Below are positions 8,614-17,179 of a DNA stretch of 27,686 nt, in pieces. The position numbers and the translations under genes were made by a program. The notes beneath the pieces were generated by a model. That model was not told where the DNA came from. It did no database searches and saw nothing but the letters and a program-made list of their open reading frames with translations. Numbering within the stretch: the first letter of the stretch is position 1; every line of letters starts with the position of its first letter. Origin of the DNA: a bacterium (GTDB taxonomy: Bacteria > UBP4 > UBA4092 > JAOAEQ01); contig JAOAEQ010000001.1 in assembly GCA_026416715.1 (NCBI GenBank), positions 243,043 through 270,728 of the forward strand. Direction: 5' to 3'.

Positions 8614-9899
8614 TTCGTAGCGTTCAAATAATTATTGTTAGTGTATGTATTGTTCTTTTTCTAGTTACTTGCGGGAGTAATCGTTTATCTCAGCAGGAGA
8701 AAGACAGTAAAGTTATCATAACCTGGATGGTGGGAGTTGATTTTTATAAACCGATGTACGAAGAGTTGATTTCCCGATTTGAACAGCTATATCCCAATAT
8801 TCAAGTTGAGATGATGTGGGTACCGGGGACCCAGTATCAAACGAAATTAAAAACATTAATTGCTGCGAATCAGGCACCAGATATCATTTATACCGGCGAT
8901 GTTTGGGTGGCATATTTATTGCCATACCTAGCTGATATCACCGATTATATTACTCGAGATGCAGGAGAAATGGATCTCGAAGATATTTATCCAGAGATTC
9001 TCCATGCATGTCAGTGGAATGGCAGGTTTTACTTTGTTCCGCGATGGTTTAATGTTTCCTTACTCTATTATAATAAAAAAATATTTCGCGAAGCAGGGGT
9101 TCCTTATCCGACATCAGCATGGACCTGGAACGATTATATTACCGCAGCGCAAAAATTGACCAAAATTGGGAAAGATGGTAAAGTTGAAATTTGGGGCAGT
9201 AATATTATGACCGGCTGGTGGGGTGAATGGTTGATATTTGTTCGGCAAGCTGGTGGAGAAATGTTTAACGAAACTGTCACAAAATGTACCTTGGATACCC
9301 AGGAGGCAATTCAAGGAATAAGATTTTATTATGATAAAATTTATACCTATAAAATTTCGCCGAAACCGGGATATGGGCCAGATAAAGGATTTGCGAGTAA
9401 TAAACTTGCTATGGATTATGGCGGACATACCGGATTATGGTTAATTTATAATAAATTTCCGGAATTGGAATGGGACATAGAGATTTTACCGAAAGGACCA
9501 AAAACACGAACTGGTGGCGAACTCGCATTAGATGCAGTAGGTATGTCGAAAACAACAAAACATCCAGAAGAAGTATGGCAATTTTTAAAATTTATCTGTT
9601 CTAAAGAAAGTATTCGTCGCCATGCACAAGAAGGGTTTATTCCGATCCGTAAATCGGTAGCACAAGAGTTTTTCTTTCGGAAAAATCGAACAGAAAATCC
9701 ACAAAATATTCAAGCTTTATATGAACAACTAAAATATTGTAAACAGATTCCGAAGTTACCGGACTATATAGAATTAGCGTCCGATGTGATCCAGCCGGAT
9801 ATCGACCGCATGCTGATTGAACAAATAGAACCAGAAAAGATATGTAAAAAGATAACGAATTCAACGAATAAATTTTTAGAAACGATTGGCAGTAAATAG
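8592..9899 (+). CDS. Extracellular sugar-binding lipoprotein, family 1, of an ABC importer
   Basis: A 435-residue solute-binding protein. A basic N-terminus and hydrophobic stretch end in the lipobox LVTC (Cys27), so the mature protein is lipid-anchored outside the inner membrane. The body is typical of MalE/UgpB-type family 1: TWMVGVDFYKP, FEQLYPNIQVEM, ANQAPDIIYTGDVW, WTWNDYITAAQKLTK, and HPEEVWQFLKF. It should hand an oligosaccharide to the two permeases encoded immediately downstream. Its start lies inside the preceding URO-D gene (22-base overlap); the lipobox placement supports this ATG. It is related to the second binding protein at 19511. Ligand not predictable, though the GH130 neighbours suggest a mannose- or GlcNAc-containing oligosaccharide. 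Confidence 0.93.
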   Translation: MGKIRTLIRSVQIIIVSVCIVLFLVTCGSNRLSQQEKDSKVIITWMVGVDFYKPMYEELISRFEQLYPNIQVEMMWVPGTQYQTKLKTLIAANQAPDIIYTGDVWVAYLLPYLADITDYITRDAGEMDLEDIYPEILHACQWNGRFYFVPRWFNVSLLYYNKKIFREAGVPYPTSAWTWNDYITAAQKLTKIGKDGKVEIWGSNIMTGWWGEWLIFVRQAGGEMFNETVTKCTLDTQEAIQGIRFYYDKIYTYKISPKPGYGPDKGFASNKLAMDYGGHTGLWLIYNKFPELEWDIEILPKGPKTRTGGELALDAVGMSKTTKHPEEVWQFLKFICSKESIRRHAQEGFIPIRKSVAQEFFFRKNRTENPQNIQALYEQLKYCKQIPKLPDYIELASDVIQPDIDRMLIEQIEPEKICKKITNSTNKFLETIGSK

Positions 9900-9913
9900 T
9901 CAGTGATAAAACT

Positions 9914-10810
9914 ATGAAATTAACTCAACATCAGACACTTTGGTTTTATCTCATGATTTTACCGAGCTTGGTTGGTTTTGGATTATTTACATTCGGGCCC
10001 ATGGTATATTCGTTTTATTTAAGTTTTACGAAATATAATGTAGTTACGCCACCGAAATTCATTGGGTTAAAAAATTATCTCTATCTCCTAACGATGGATC
10101 CGGGGTTCTGGCCTTCAGTGAAAGTGACATTCATTTATGCAATAGTGAGTGTTCCCTTGCATATTGTTATTTCCTTATCTATAGCGCTATTACTCAGTGC
10201 AAATATTCGATGCATTGGATTATTCCGAACCATCTATTTTCTTCCTTCGTTATTACCCGCGACAGCGTCTGGAATCCTCTGGATATGGATATTCAATCCG
10301 AATTACGGTTTATTAAATAAAATATTAGCCACGGTCGGTATTGAAGGTCCGGCATGGACATTATCGACCACTTGGGCATTACCGGCTTTGATTATAATGG
10401 GACTCTGGGGATTTGGTGGCGGAATGATAATTTTTCTCGCCGGATTACGTAACATTCCCAGAACTTTTTATGAAGCTGCTGAAATGGATGGTGCTAATCT
10501 ATTTCAGAAATTTATCAATATAACATTTCCAATGCTGTCGCCGGTCATCTTTTTTAATTTCGTTATGGGGTTAATAGGTGCTATGAAAGTATTTGACCAG
10601 GCTTATGTGTTTGGTGCAGCTGGTCCTGGACCAGGGGGACCCGCTAGAGCGACATTATTCTATGTACTTTATTTGTATCAAAAAGCATTCGGTCATTTTC
10701 ATATGGGGTTAGGTTGTGCTATGGCGTGGATGCTTTTTGTGGCCATCGTTATATTAACCTATTGCAATTTTAAATTATCGAAAAAATGGGTTTTTTATAG
10801 TGGTGAATAA
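9914..10810 (+). CDS. Sugar ABC transporter permease, MalF/UgpA type
   Basis: This 298-residue inner-membrane protein has about six helices. The first (about 9-30) follows a short cytoplasmic end, and the conserved loop that docks the ATPase reads YEAAEMDGANLFQKF followed by IxFPML. This is the EAA motif with the G of the EAA---G pattern intact. The N-terminal segment through KFIGLKNY is typical of the MalF/UgpA family, without the long extra periplasmic loop of E. coli MalF. It starts 14 bases after the binding-protein gene and should pair with the MalG-type protein that follows. No strong Shine-Dalgarno is seen. Confidence 0.94.
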   Translation: MKLTQHQTLWFYLMILPSLVGFGLFTFGPMVYSFYLSFTKYNVVTPPKFIGLKNYLYLLTMDPGFWPSVKVTFIYAIVSVPLHIVISLSIALLLSANIRCIGLFRTIYFLPSLLPATASGILWIWIFNPNYGLLNKILATVGIEGPAWTLSTTWALPALIIMGLWGFGGGMIIFLAGLRNIPRTFYEAAEMDGANLFQKFINITFPMLSPVIFFNFVMGLIGAMKVFDQAYVFGAAGPGPGGPARATLFYVLYLYQKAFGHFHMGLGCAMAWMLFVAIVILTYCNFKLSKKWVFYSGE

Positions 10811-10822
10811 CCTGATAGATTT

Positions 10823-11668
10823 ATGGTTCATAAGAAAAATATCGCAACGTTCAGTATTTATTTGGTTTTAGTTATCGGTTCGATAGTTATGATATTGCCG
10901 TTAACCTGGATGGTTTTAACGTCACTAAAATCATTTCAGGAAATATTGATATCACCAGAAAAATGGATTCCAGAACGATTGCAATGGCATAATTATGTAG
11001 AAGCACTCACTACATTTGATTTTTTACTTTATCTAAAAAATTCTTTGTTTGTAACCACGATGATTATTGCTGGCACATTAATATCAACCAGTTTATCTGC
11101 ATACGCTTTTGCATGTCTTTATGCGAGATGGGGAAATGTAATCTTTGGGATCCTATTAAGCACCATCATGTTACCAGGGCAAATAACGATAATTCCAGTG
11201 TTTCAACTTTTTGTGAAATTAGGATGGATTAATACGTATTACCCATTAATTGTCCCAGCATGGTTAGGAACTAATGCGTTTAGTATTTTCCTTCTCCGAC
11301 AATTTTTTAAAACTATTCCCAAAGATTATATTGACGCAGGTAGAATTGATGGCGCATCGGAGGTGCGAATTTTATGGGATGTATTTATTCCTTTATCCAA
11401 ACCAGCGTTGTTAACGATAACGGTATTTACTTTTATCGGTTCTTGGAACGATTTGTGGAGCCCATTAATCTTTATCCACAAAGAAAAATTATATACATTA
11501 CCAATTGCGTTAATTAATTTTATAGGCATTACTGGACATGTACAAGGAACTCCTTGGCATTTGATTATGGCGGTTTCAACCGTAATGATGATTCCGATTA
11601 TTGTACTTTTTTTCATAGCACAAAGGAAGTTTATTGAAGGCATTAGTATGACAGGATTGAAAGCATGA
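10823..11668 (+). CDS. Sugar ABC transporter permease, MalG/UgpE type
   Basis: A 281-residue membrane protein of the MalG branch: N-terminal helix, LTSLKSFQEI, NSLFVTT, then the EAA-type ATPase-docking loop YIDAGRIDGASEVRILWDVFIPLSKPAL, here split as YIDAGRIDGAS and IPLSKPAL, and GSWNDLWSPLIF. The ending FIEGISMTGLKA is characteristic of the family. It begins 12 bases after its partner. Its TGA stop overlaps the ATG of the decayed URO-D gene (ATGA), so the operon once continued into that gene. No ATPase gene is present anywhere in the window; a shared MsmX/MalK-type ATPase encoded elsewhere is presumably used. Confidence 0.94.
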   Translation: MVHKKNIATFSIYLVLVIGSIVMILPLTWMVLTSLKSFQEILISPEKWIPERLQWHNYVEALTTFDFLLYLKNSLFVTTMIIAGTLISTSLSAYAFACLYARWGNVIFGILLSTIMLPGQITIIPVFQLFVKLGWINTYYPLIVPAWLGTNAFSIFLLRQFFKTIPKDYIDAGRIDGASEVRILWDVFIPLSKPALLTITVFTFIGSWNDLWSPLIFIHKEKLYTLPIALINFIGITGHVQGTPWHLIMAVSTVMMIPIIVLFFIAQRKFIEGISMTGLKA

Positions 11669-12578
11669 GTAAAGTGTACCGAGACCATTACCATTTGACT
11701 TCACGAGAGCGGGTCACAATCGCAATTCGTAATCAAAAACTAGACCGATTGCCGGTGAAACCGGATATTTCTTGAATAGTTTCTTCCTGGCTAATAAAAA
11801 GATTAAAAAAATTCAAAAGGATTAGTCACGGTTTTAATATCTTTTAGGTGAGATTGAATATAAAGACATTGGTTGAAATCCAAGGGTAAGAACTTGGGCA
11901 ACGTAAGAGGCGAGAATTAGCATTGCTGCTATTGGATTTCATGTATGAACCTCCTATTTTGACAACGGAATCGAAATGTAAATTATATCCTTGTTGATAC
12001 CCTGGCGATATTTGATGAACTTATCGTATCATGCAACATTTAACTAATATTGTAAAAGAAGAAACCTTAATTTTATTCTTATAGGAGATTCAGGATTACT
12101 TGCCTTGTCGTCATCGTAGTTAGTATAGTTGCATATTCGTTTGCGAAACTTAACAGCAAAGTGAATATTATTCTCAGCATGGTATATTGATAATCGATAC
12201 ATTCATATGGGCAAGGAAAGTTCGCGGACGAGATTCGTTTCCGTGAAACAGTATTAATAAACTGTATGGATCCGCTAGAAGTTCCTCCATGGTGATTGTA
12301 TTCTAACGGTAGTAAACAAATTGTTAAGGATATCAAGCCTGCTTTAATGGCGAATTTACATCCTCTTGAGATTAGCTATTGGGAATAGTCGACCAGGTGA
12401 AAAATGCAGTGAAAAAAGCGATTGATGATGCTGATCGAAATGGTGGGTTTATTTTAGCTATATTAGAGAATAATGTAACCACGATGCACCTAATGAAAAT
12501 ATTTTAGCATTAGTTGAAACTAAGGAACATATACGTAAAGGAACCATTATTCATTTGGCAAACACCATTGAGAAATAA
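11665..12578 (+). pseudogene. Decayed URO-D/MtaA-fold gene
   Basis: The start overlaps the permease stop and opens well (MSKVYRDHYHLTSRERVTIAI, then LDRLPVKPDIS), but a TGA halts it at codon 37. Homology resumes in fragments: LGEIEYKDIG-stop-NPRVRTWAT, MDPLEVPPW near 12265, VDQVKNAVKKAIDDADRNGG with FILA near 12390-12455, then a frameshift to APNENILALVET and a final TAA at 12576-12578. The order and spacing match a full-length gene of about 300 codons with several stops and at least one frameshift. Two of the stops fall where Trp codons are expected (TGG to TGA). This was the fourth URO-D paralogue of the operon, placed directly 3 bases before the GH130 start. No functional protein is expected. 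Confidence 0.82.
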
Positions 12579-12581
12579 TTT

Positions 12582-13649
12582 ATGTTAGGAAAACGACATC
12601 ATTTTAATCCGCTGATTACTCCGCAAGATATTAAGCCATCCTGTAATGATTTTGAAGTGATCGGAGTATTTAATGCTGGTGCAACTATTTATCAAAATGA
12701 AGTTATCCTATTGTTACGAGTTGCGGAACGACCGAAACCAGAAAAGGGTTGGATACATATTCCCATTTTAGACCTCGCTGCTATATCTAAATCTAATAAA
12801 TACCCCATTAAGATAATATCGTTTCATAAAGATAAGTCTGGTTTAGAGACTTCTGACCCTCGAGCTATCTATGATGAATGGAAATTATATCTGACGAGTA
12901 TATCGCATTTTCGTCTCGCAAGAAGTAAGGATGGAATGCATTTCCAGATTGCTGCCGAACCGACTATTTATCCACAAAATGCATATGAAACATACGGTAT
13001 TGAAGATCCGCGTATAACTAAAATTGATAATATATATTATATAACCTATGTAGCGGTTTCAGAAGCTGGTATTTGTACTGCATTGCTTTCAACGAAAAAT
13101 TGGCAAAAATATTATCGGCATGGAATTATTTTCCATCCGATGAATAAAGATGTAGTTATTTTCCCTAAGAAAATTAATGATGTGTATGTAGCACTTCATC
13201 GTCCCGATGCCGCGCCCTGTACGAAACCATCAATTTGGCTTGCTTTTTCACCGGATTTAATCCATTGGGGAAAACATCAATTATTACTACAACCTCGAGA
13301 AACTAAATGGGATGCGGAACGAATCGGAGCGGGTGCACCACCAATATTAACCAAACATGGTTGGCTTGAAATCTATCATGGCGTATCGAAAAAATATGGA
13401 TACTCACTGGGTGCATTACTTTTAGATAAAAATCACCCGGGAAAAATTATTGCTCGATCACCAAAACCGATTTTATTTCCACAAGAAGATTATGAAAAAA
13501 ATGGATTTTTCGCTAATACGGTATTTACCAATGGGATTGTCCAATGGCCTGATGAGCCGGATGTAATTCATATATATTATGGAGCCGGGGATACCTATAT
13601 TTGTCATGTCGCCGTATCTTTGCAGGAAATTTTCCGTAGTCTAAGATAA
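12582..13649 (+). CDS. GH130-family glycoside phosphorylase or hydrolase
   Basis: A 355-residue cytoplasmic five-bladed beta-propeller enzyme without signal peptide. GH130 hallmarks in order are FNPLITP (8-14), FNAGATI (30-36), LLRVAERP (44-51), GIEDPRIT (139-146) with the catalytic-type D142, LHRPDAAP, GAGAPPI and the C-terminal YYGAGDTYICHVA. GH130 members use phosphate to cleave beta-1,4- or beta-1,2-mannosides and related Man-GlcNAc links, or hydrolyse beta-1,2-mannosides. Which one applies cannot be told by eye. It would act on the oligosaccharide imported by the transporter upstream. It follows the decayed URO-D gene with only 3 bases between, so its translation may have depended on that gene; its own ribosome site is weak. 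Confidence 0.92.
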   Translation: MLGKRHHFNPLITPQDIKPSCNDFEVIGVFNAGATIYQNEVILLLRVAERPKPEKGWIHIPILDLAAISKSNKYPIKIISFHKDKSGLETSDPRAIYDEWKLYLTSISHFRLARSKDGMHFQIAAEPTIYPQNAYETYGIEDPRITKIDNIYYITYVAVSEAGICTALLSTKNWQKYYRHGIIFHPMNKDVVIFPKKINDVYVALHRPDAAPCTKPSIWLAFSPDLIHWGKHQLLLQPRETKWDAERIGAGAPPILTKHGWLEIYHGVSKKYGYSLGALLLDKNHPGKIIARSPKPILFPQEDYEKNGFFANTVFTNGIVQWPDEPDVIHIYYGAGDTYICHVAVSLQEIFRSLR

Positions 13650-14338
13650 TTGATACTGAAAAGTCAACTATTAGAAATCTTAAAATCTAAACGAAAAGGA
13701 TTCATAAGTTTCCAAAATCGAACTACAACAAGAAGCAATAATCTGATTTCGGGTAGCGCTAAAAACTAACATGATGTTCATTAGAAAAGAGAAACCGTTA
13801 TCCCAAGAATATAAAAGCGGTTAAAATCACACTATATCTTATTTAACCGATTTAAAATGGACCAAATGAATTCTGGGAAAGGCATCGTACTGCGAACCCA
13901 TGTGTAATTCGGTTTAAAAAGAGCTAAGAGTTTTTAGGATATCGTGCTGGGAGTTAGATGGAGCAGTTCAATGAAATTGGATATGGGATAATAGTAAGTA
14001 TTAGATTATAAAAATCCCGAGAAGGTTTATATCGTTCGACGAAATTAATCACTCCATTACAGTTAGAATTCGGATGGATCATAAGTGAATCGTGCAATCT
14101 CTGTTCCGAAATAATTGGAGTAGCAGAAAAGTTCATGCCAGAAAAGGTATGAAAAAAATATTGAGCTTGAGCGTTCTTGAAGATAAAGGGATAACATTTA
14201 GTTCCCCAATGTTTAAATGGCAACAGCAGAAAAGTGGATTATTGCCATTATATAAGGAAAAATATATTTTGTTAGATTGCATCAAACGATATACACCTTT
14301 GTTTACCATAGGATTTTTTCCGTGATGGAGGATATAAC
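13650..14338 (+). other. Degenerate stretch, probable remains of an unidentified gene
   Basis: This 689-base gap holds no intact gene. From about 13869 one plus-strand frame reads protein-like text interrupted by three stops (FWERHRTANPCVIRFKKS, EFLGYRAGS, MEQFNEIGYGIIVS, LITPLQLEFGWIISESC), and a second frame continues from 14150 (MKKILSLSVLEDKGITFSS). The pattern looks like a decayed gene. I do not recognise the family. The last 20 bases before 14339 contain a weak GGAGG-like site (gatggaggat) serving the sulfatase. Confidence 0.4.
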
Positions 14339-15898
14339 ATGGAGTCCAATTTAATCTCTCGAAGAGATTTTATACGGAAAGTTGCATTAGGGGGCGTTGC
14401 AATGAGTTTATCCTATAAAATGCCAGCAAAAATAATCTCACCAGCAAGCATTTTCACGAAAACAACAAAAATGCCTAATATTATGCTAATTTTAACTGAT
14501 GATTTAGGTTGGGGTGATTTGAGTTGTTATCCGCAATCACTGCAAGAACCGGATGCCTGGATTTAGACTCCCAATATAGATAGACTAGCAGCAGAAGGTA
14601 TTAAGTGTATGTAAGCGTATGCAACGTGCGCGGTATGTACACCTTCCCGGGCAGGATTGCTTACCGGCAGATATCAACAGTATTTCGGTTGGTATGATTT
14701 TAAAGAAGCTTTGGTTGGTATTCCCAAAAATGAAATGATGATACAAGAATATTTAAAGTCGCTAGGATATGCTACCGCTCTTATAGGAAAATGGCATCTC
14801 GGATATCACCATGAAATCGGACCACTCCATCGAGGATTTGACCGGTTTTATGGTTTTCTCGGTGGTCAACATGATTATTTTGATCCCCGTTTAGGTGATC
14901 CAACCGTTGGATTTCCGCTAGATTATGATGCCTATGTTTTCGATCAGAAAGAACCGGTCCAAAAGATGGATTATTTAACTGATGAACTAACCCAACGAAG
15001 TATTCAGTTTATTGAAGAACAAACAAAATCGAAAAAACCATTTTTCTTATATTTAGCATATAATACACCGCATCCACCGATGCAAGCAAAATGGGAAAAA
15101 CTTGAAAAATACGCATTAAAACGGAGCGGTAAATTTAATCATCGCGATATTACTCGAGCGATGATAGATTCGTTAGATGATGGAATCGGCCGAATTATGA
15201 CGAAACTTAAAGAACTGGAAATTGAGCGAGATACGCTAATAATTTTTACGAGTGATAATGGAGGCGCAGATGATCGCGGAGAAGGTCAGCCAGTAGTACA
15301 ACATAATGGTGGGCTTCGTCCACGAAAAGGATTTTTGTGGGAAGGAGGGATTCGAGTCCCTTTTATTTTGCATTGGCCTAAAAAACTACCAACAGGAATC
15401 ACCTACATTCATCCAGTGAGTCATCTTGATATTTTTGCGACTATAGTTGGAATAACCAAACCTTCGCAATTACCAAAACCACTTGATGGGATTAATCTTC
15501 TTCCTTACCTCCAAGGCAAAATAAAAAATATGCCACATCAAACACTTTTTTGGGGATTTGAATCGGAAGTAGATCGCTGGGCAATTCGGAAAGGAAAATG
15601 GAAATTAACCAGAGATGTTGTAAGTCCAAAATCACAATATGACGGAACTAATGTCTTGGTGGCGGAACTCCATGATTTGGAAAACGACCCGGAAGAACGA
15701 ATCAATTTATCAGCGAAGTATCCTGAAAAAGTGAAAGAATTAACCGAATTGAAAGAAAAATTTTATACTAAGTGTATGCCAACTATAGCCACTCAAAGTG
15801 TTATTAGTGCATGGCAAAAGGATTTACAGAATCGTCGCGAGAAGCTGCCGCATTCAGAACAGCTGCGTCGGGATGGCGCACCTGGGCACTGGTTATAA
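14339..15898 (+). pseudogene. Tat-exported S1 sulfatase interrupted by two in-frame stops
   Basis: Read through, this is a 519-residue formylglycine sulfatase. A twin-arginine signal (SRRDFIRKVALGG) precedes MLILTDDLGWGD, the metal-binding Asp pair. The activation motif CTPSR has Cys100 (14636-14638) as the residue oxidised to formylglycine. IGKWHLG, FTSDNGG and WEGGIRVPF follow, all in one frame. Two stops interrupt the start: TAG at 14564-14566 and TAA at 14612-14614. In sulfatases both sites commonly hold Gln or Lys/Thr (WI-x-TPNIDRLAAEG, KCM-x-AYAT), so each is explained by one C-to-T change from CAG and CAA. The remaining 428 codons are undamaged. A good GGAGGAT site precedes the ATG. 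Likely a recent pseudogene; read-through or sequence error are alternatives. No sulfatase-maturing enzyme is in the window. Confidence 0.9.
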
Positions 15899-15950
15899 CT
15901 ATTCCTATGTATACCGTCATTTAATAAACTCAAAGGAAAAAGAGAATAAT

Positions 15951-17111
15951 ATGAAGGTGGTGCCGATGACTTTAGAACAATCTAAAAACTTTTTTAAAAA
16001 TGGAGTTTTCGATTGGCAGTTCGCTGAACAAGACCGTAAAAAAACATGGCTGGAACGTTGTTATTCAAAAGAACGGTGGTGGGGCGATTTTCCAAAAGAT
16101 TTAAAAGTACCCCAAAACTTATTTCATGAATATCCATGGGCTATAGGGCCTTTTGAGAAGTATACCGGTAACCCTATCCTTGCGCCGACTCCTGGTTCAT
16201 GGGACCAAGGTCATTTTAGTGGTGGTGTCCATAATGGTTCGATTTTGATTCGAGATGGGAAATTCTATTATATTTATCGAGGTGAGCGTCCAATAGATAT
16301 TCGCACGTCGAGTCCTATTGATTATATTTGTGATATTGGTCTTGCCGTGAGTAATGATGGAATTCATTTTATTAAAGATGATATCCATAGTCCATTTTTT
16401 CGAAAAGGCGAAGACCAACGCTTTAGTTATGAAGACGTATGTTGTGTAAAATATAAAGATGTGTATTATTTATTTTGTAATCAATGGTTGTGGGAAGAGA
16501 TGCATAATCCACGGATGAGCGGGGTATTTTTAGCTATTTCTCATGATTTGTTTCATTGGGAAAAAGTAGGGATTGTATTTCCTAAAGCGAACCGCATTCA
16601 TCGGAATCCAGTTGTACTTCAAAGTCCCATCAATGAAGCAGTTCGGGTGAATGGTAGTTTTGTTATGTATATTAATGATGGATTGATGGCATATTCAGAC
16701 GATTTAATTCATTGGGAATCAAAAGAAATCGAATATCGCTGGCCTGGTGGAGAAGGATGTTTTGCTCTGACAAATCATAGTCCAGAAAGATCCGAGGATA
16801 TCATTCTTTTTACCGGCGGACACCATACTGGTCATTTTTATGCCATAGGTGAAGTTTTATTTTCACAATCTAATCCCGAAAAACCATTAGCCTATCTTCC
16901 AAGACCGGTGCTCTATGCAGAACCGAAATATCCTTACGAAAACGGGTTTACAGCTGAAGAACCACATCGGTTTATTTCGAGTTTTGCAGATACGGTATTT
17001 TTTACTGGGCTTACGCGTTATGCTGGTCGATGGTGGTTGTATTACGGTGGGAGTGAATATTATACTTGTTTAGCAAACGCCGATGCTGGACAATCTAAAA
17101 ACAGCGAGTAA
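15951..17111 (+). CDS. GH130-like five-bladed propeller glycosidase
   Basis: A 386-residue protein with the repeated beta-propeller blades of GH130/GH43-like enzymes: YTGNPILAPTPGSW (71-84), GGVHNGSILIRDGKFYYIYRGER, LAVSNDGIHF, SYEDVCC (159-165) with E161-D162 where GH130 has EDPR, ISHDLFHWEKVG, YSDDLIHWE and the terminal RWWLYYGGSEYYTCLA. The DPR part of the catalytic motif is altered, so subfamily and activity are uncertain; a hydrolase-type GH130 or an inactive binder is possible. There is no signal peptide. The ATG at 15951 is preferred over longer in-frame starts because AAAGGAAAAAGAG precedes it and the upstream extension overlaps the sulfatase. It lies 52 bases after the sulfatase. Confidence 0.8.
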   Translation: MKVVPMTLEQSKNFFKNGVFDWQFAEQDRKKTWLERCYSKERWWGDFPKDLKVPQNLFHEYPWAIGPFEKYTGNPILAPTPGSWDQGHFSGGVHNGSILIRDGKFYYIYRGERPIDIRTSSPIDYICDIGLAVSNDGIHFIKDDIHSPFFRKGEDQRFSYEDVCCVKYKDVYYLFCNQWLWEEMHNPRMSGVFLAISHDLFHWEKVGIVFPKANRIHRNPVVLQSPINEAVRVNGSFVMYINDGLMAYSDDLIHWESKEIEYRWPGGEGCFALTNHSPERSEDIILFTGGHHTGHFYAIGEVLFSQSNPEKPLAYLPRPVLYAEPKYPYENGFTAEEPHRFISSFADTVFFTGLTRYAGRWWLYYGGSEYYTCLANADAGQSKNSE

Positions 17112-17179
17112 GTATGTTATATATCTCTGTATTTTTATAAAAAATTTAATTTTTACAATTTTATAAGAAGGTAATATAT

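Noticed and set aside
14564-14614. Stop-codon reassignment (TAG and TAA as Gln) in this organism
   Set aside because: Confidently called neighbours terminate with TAA, TAG and TGA and none needs read-through, so a genome-wide altered code is not supported.
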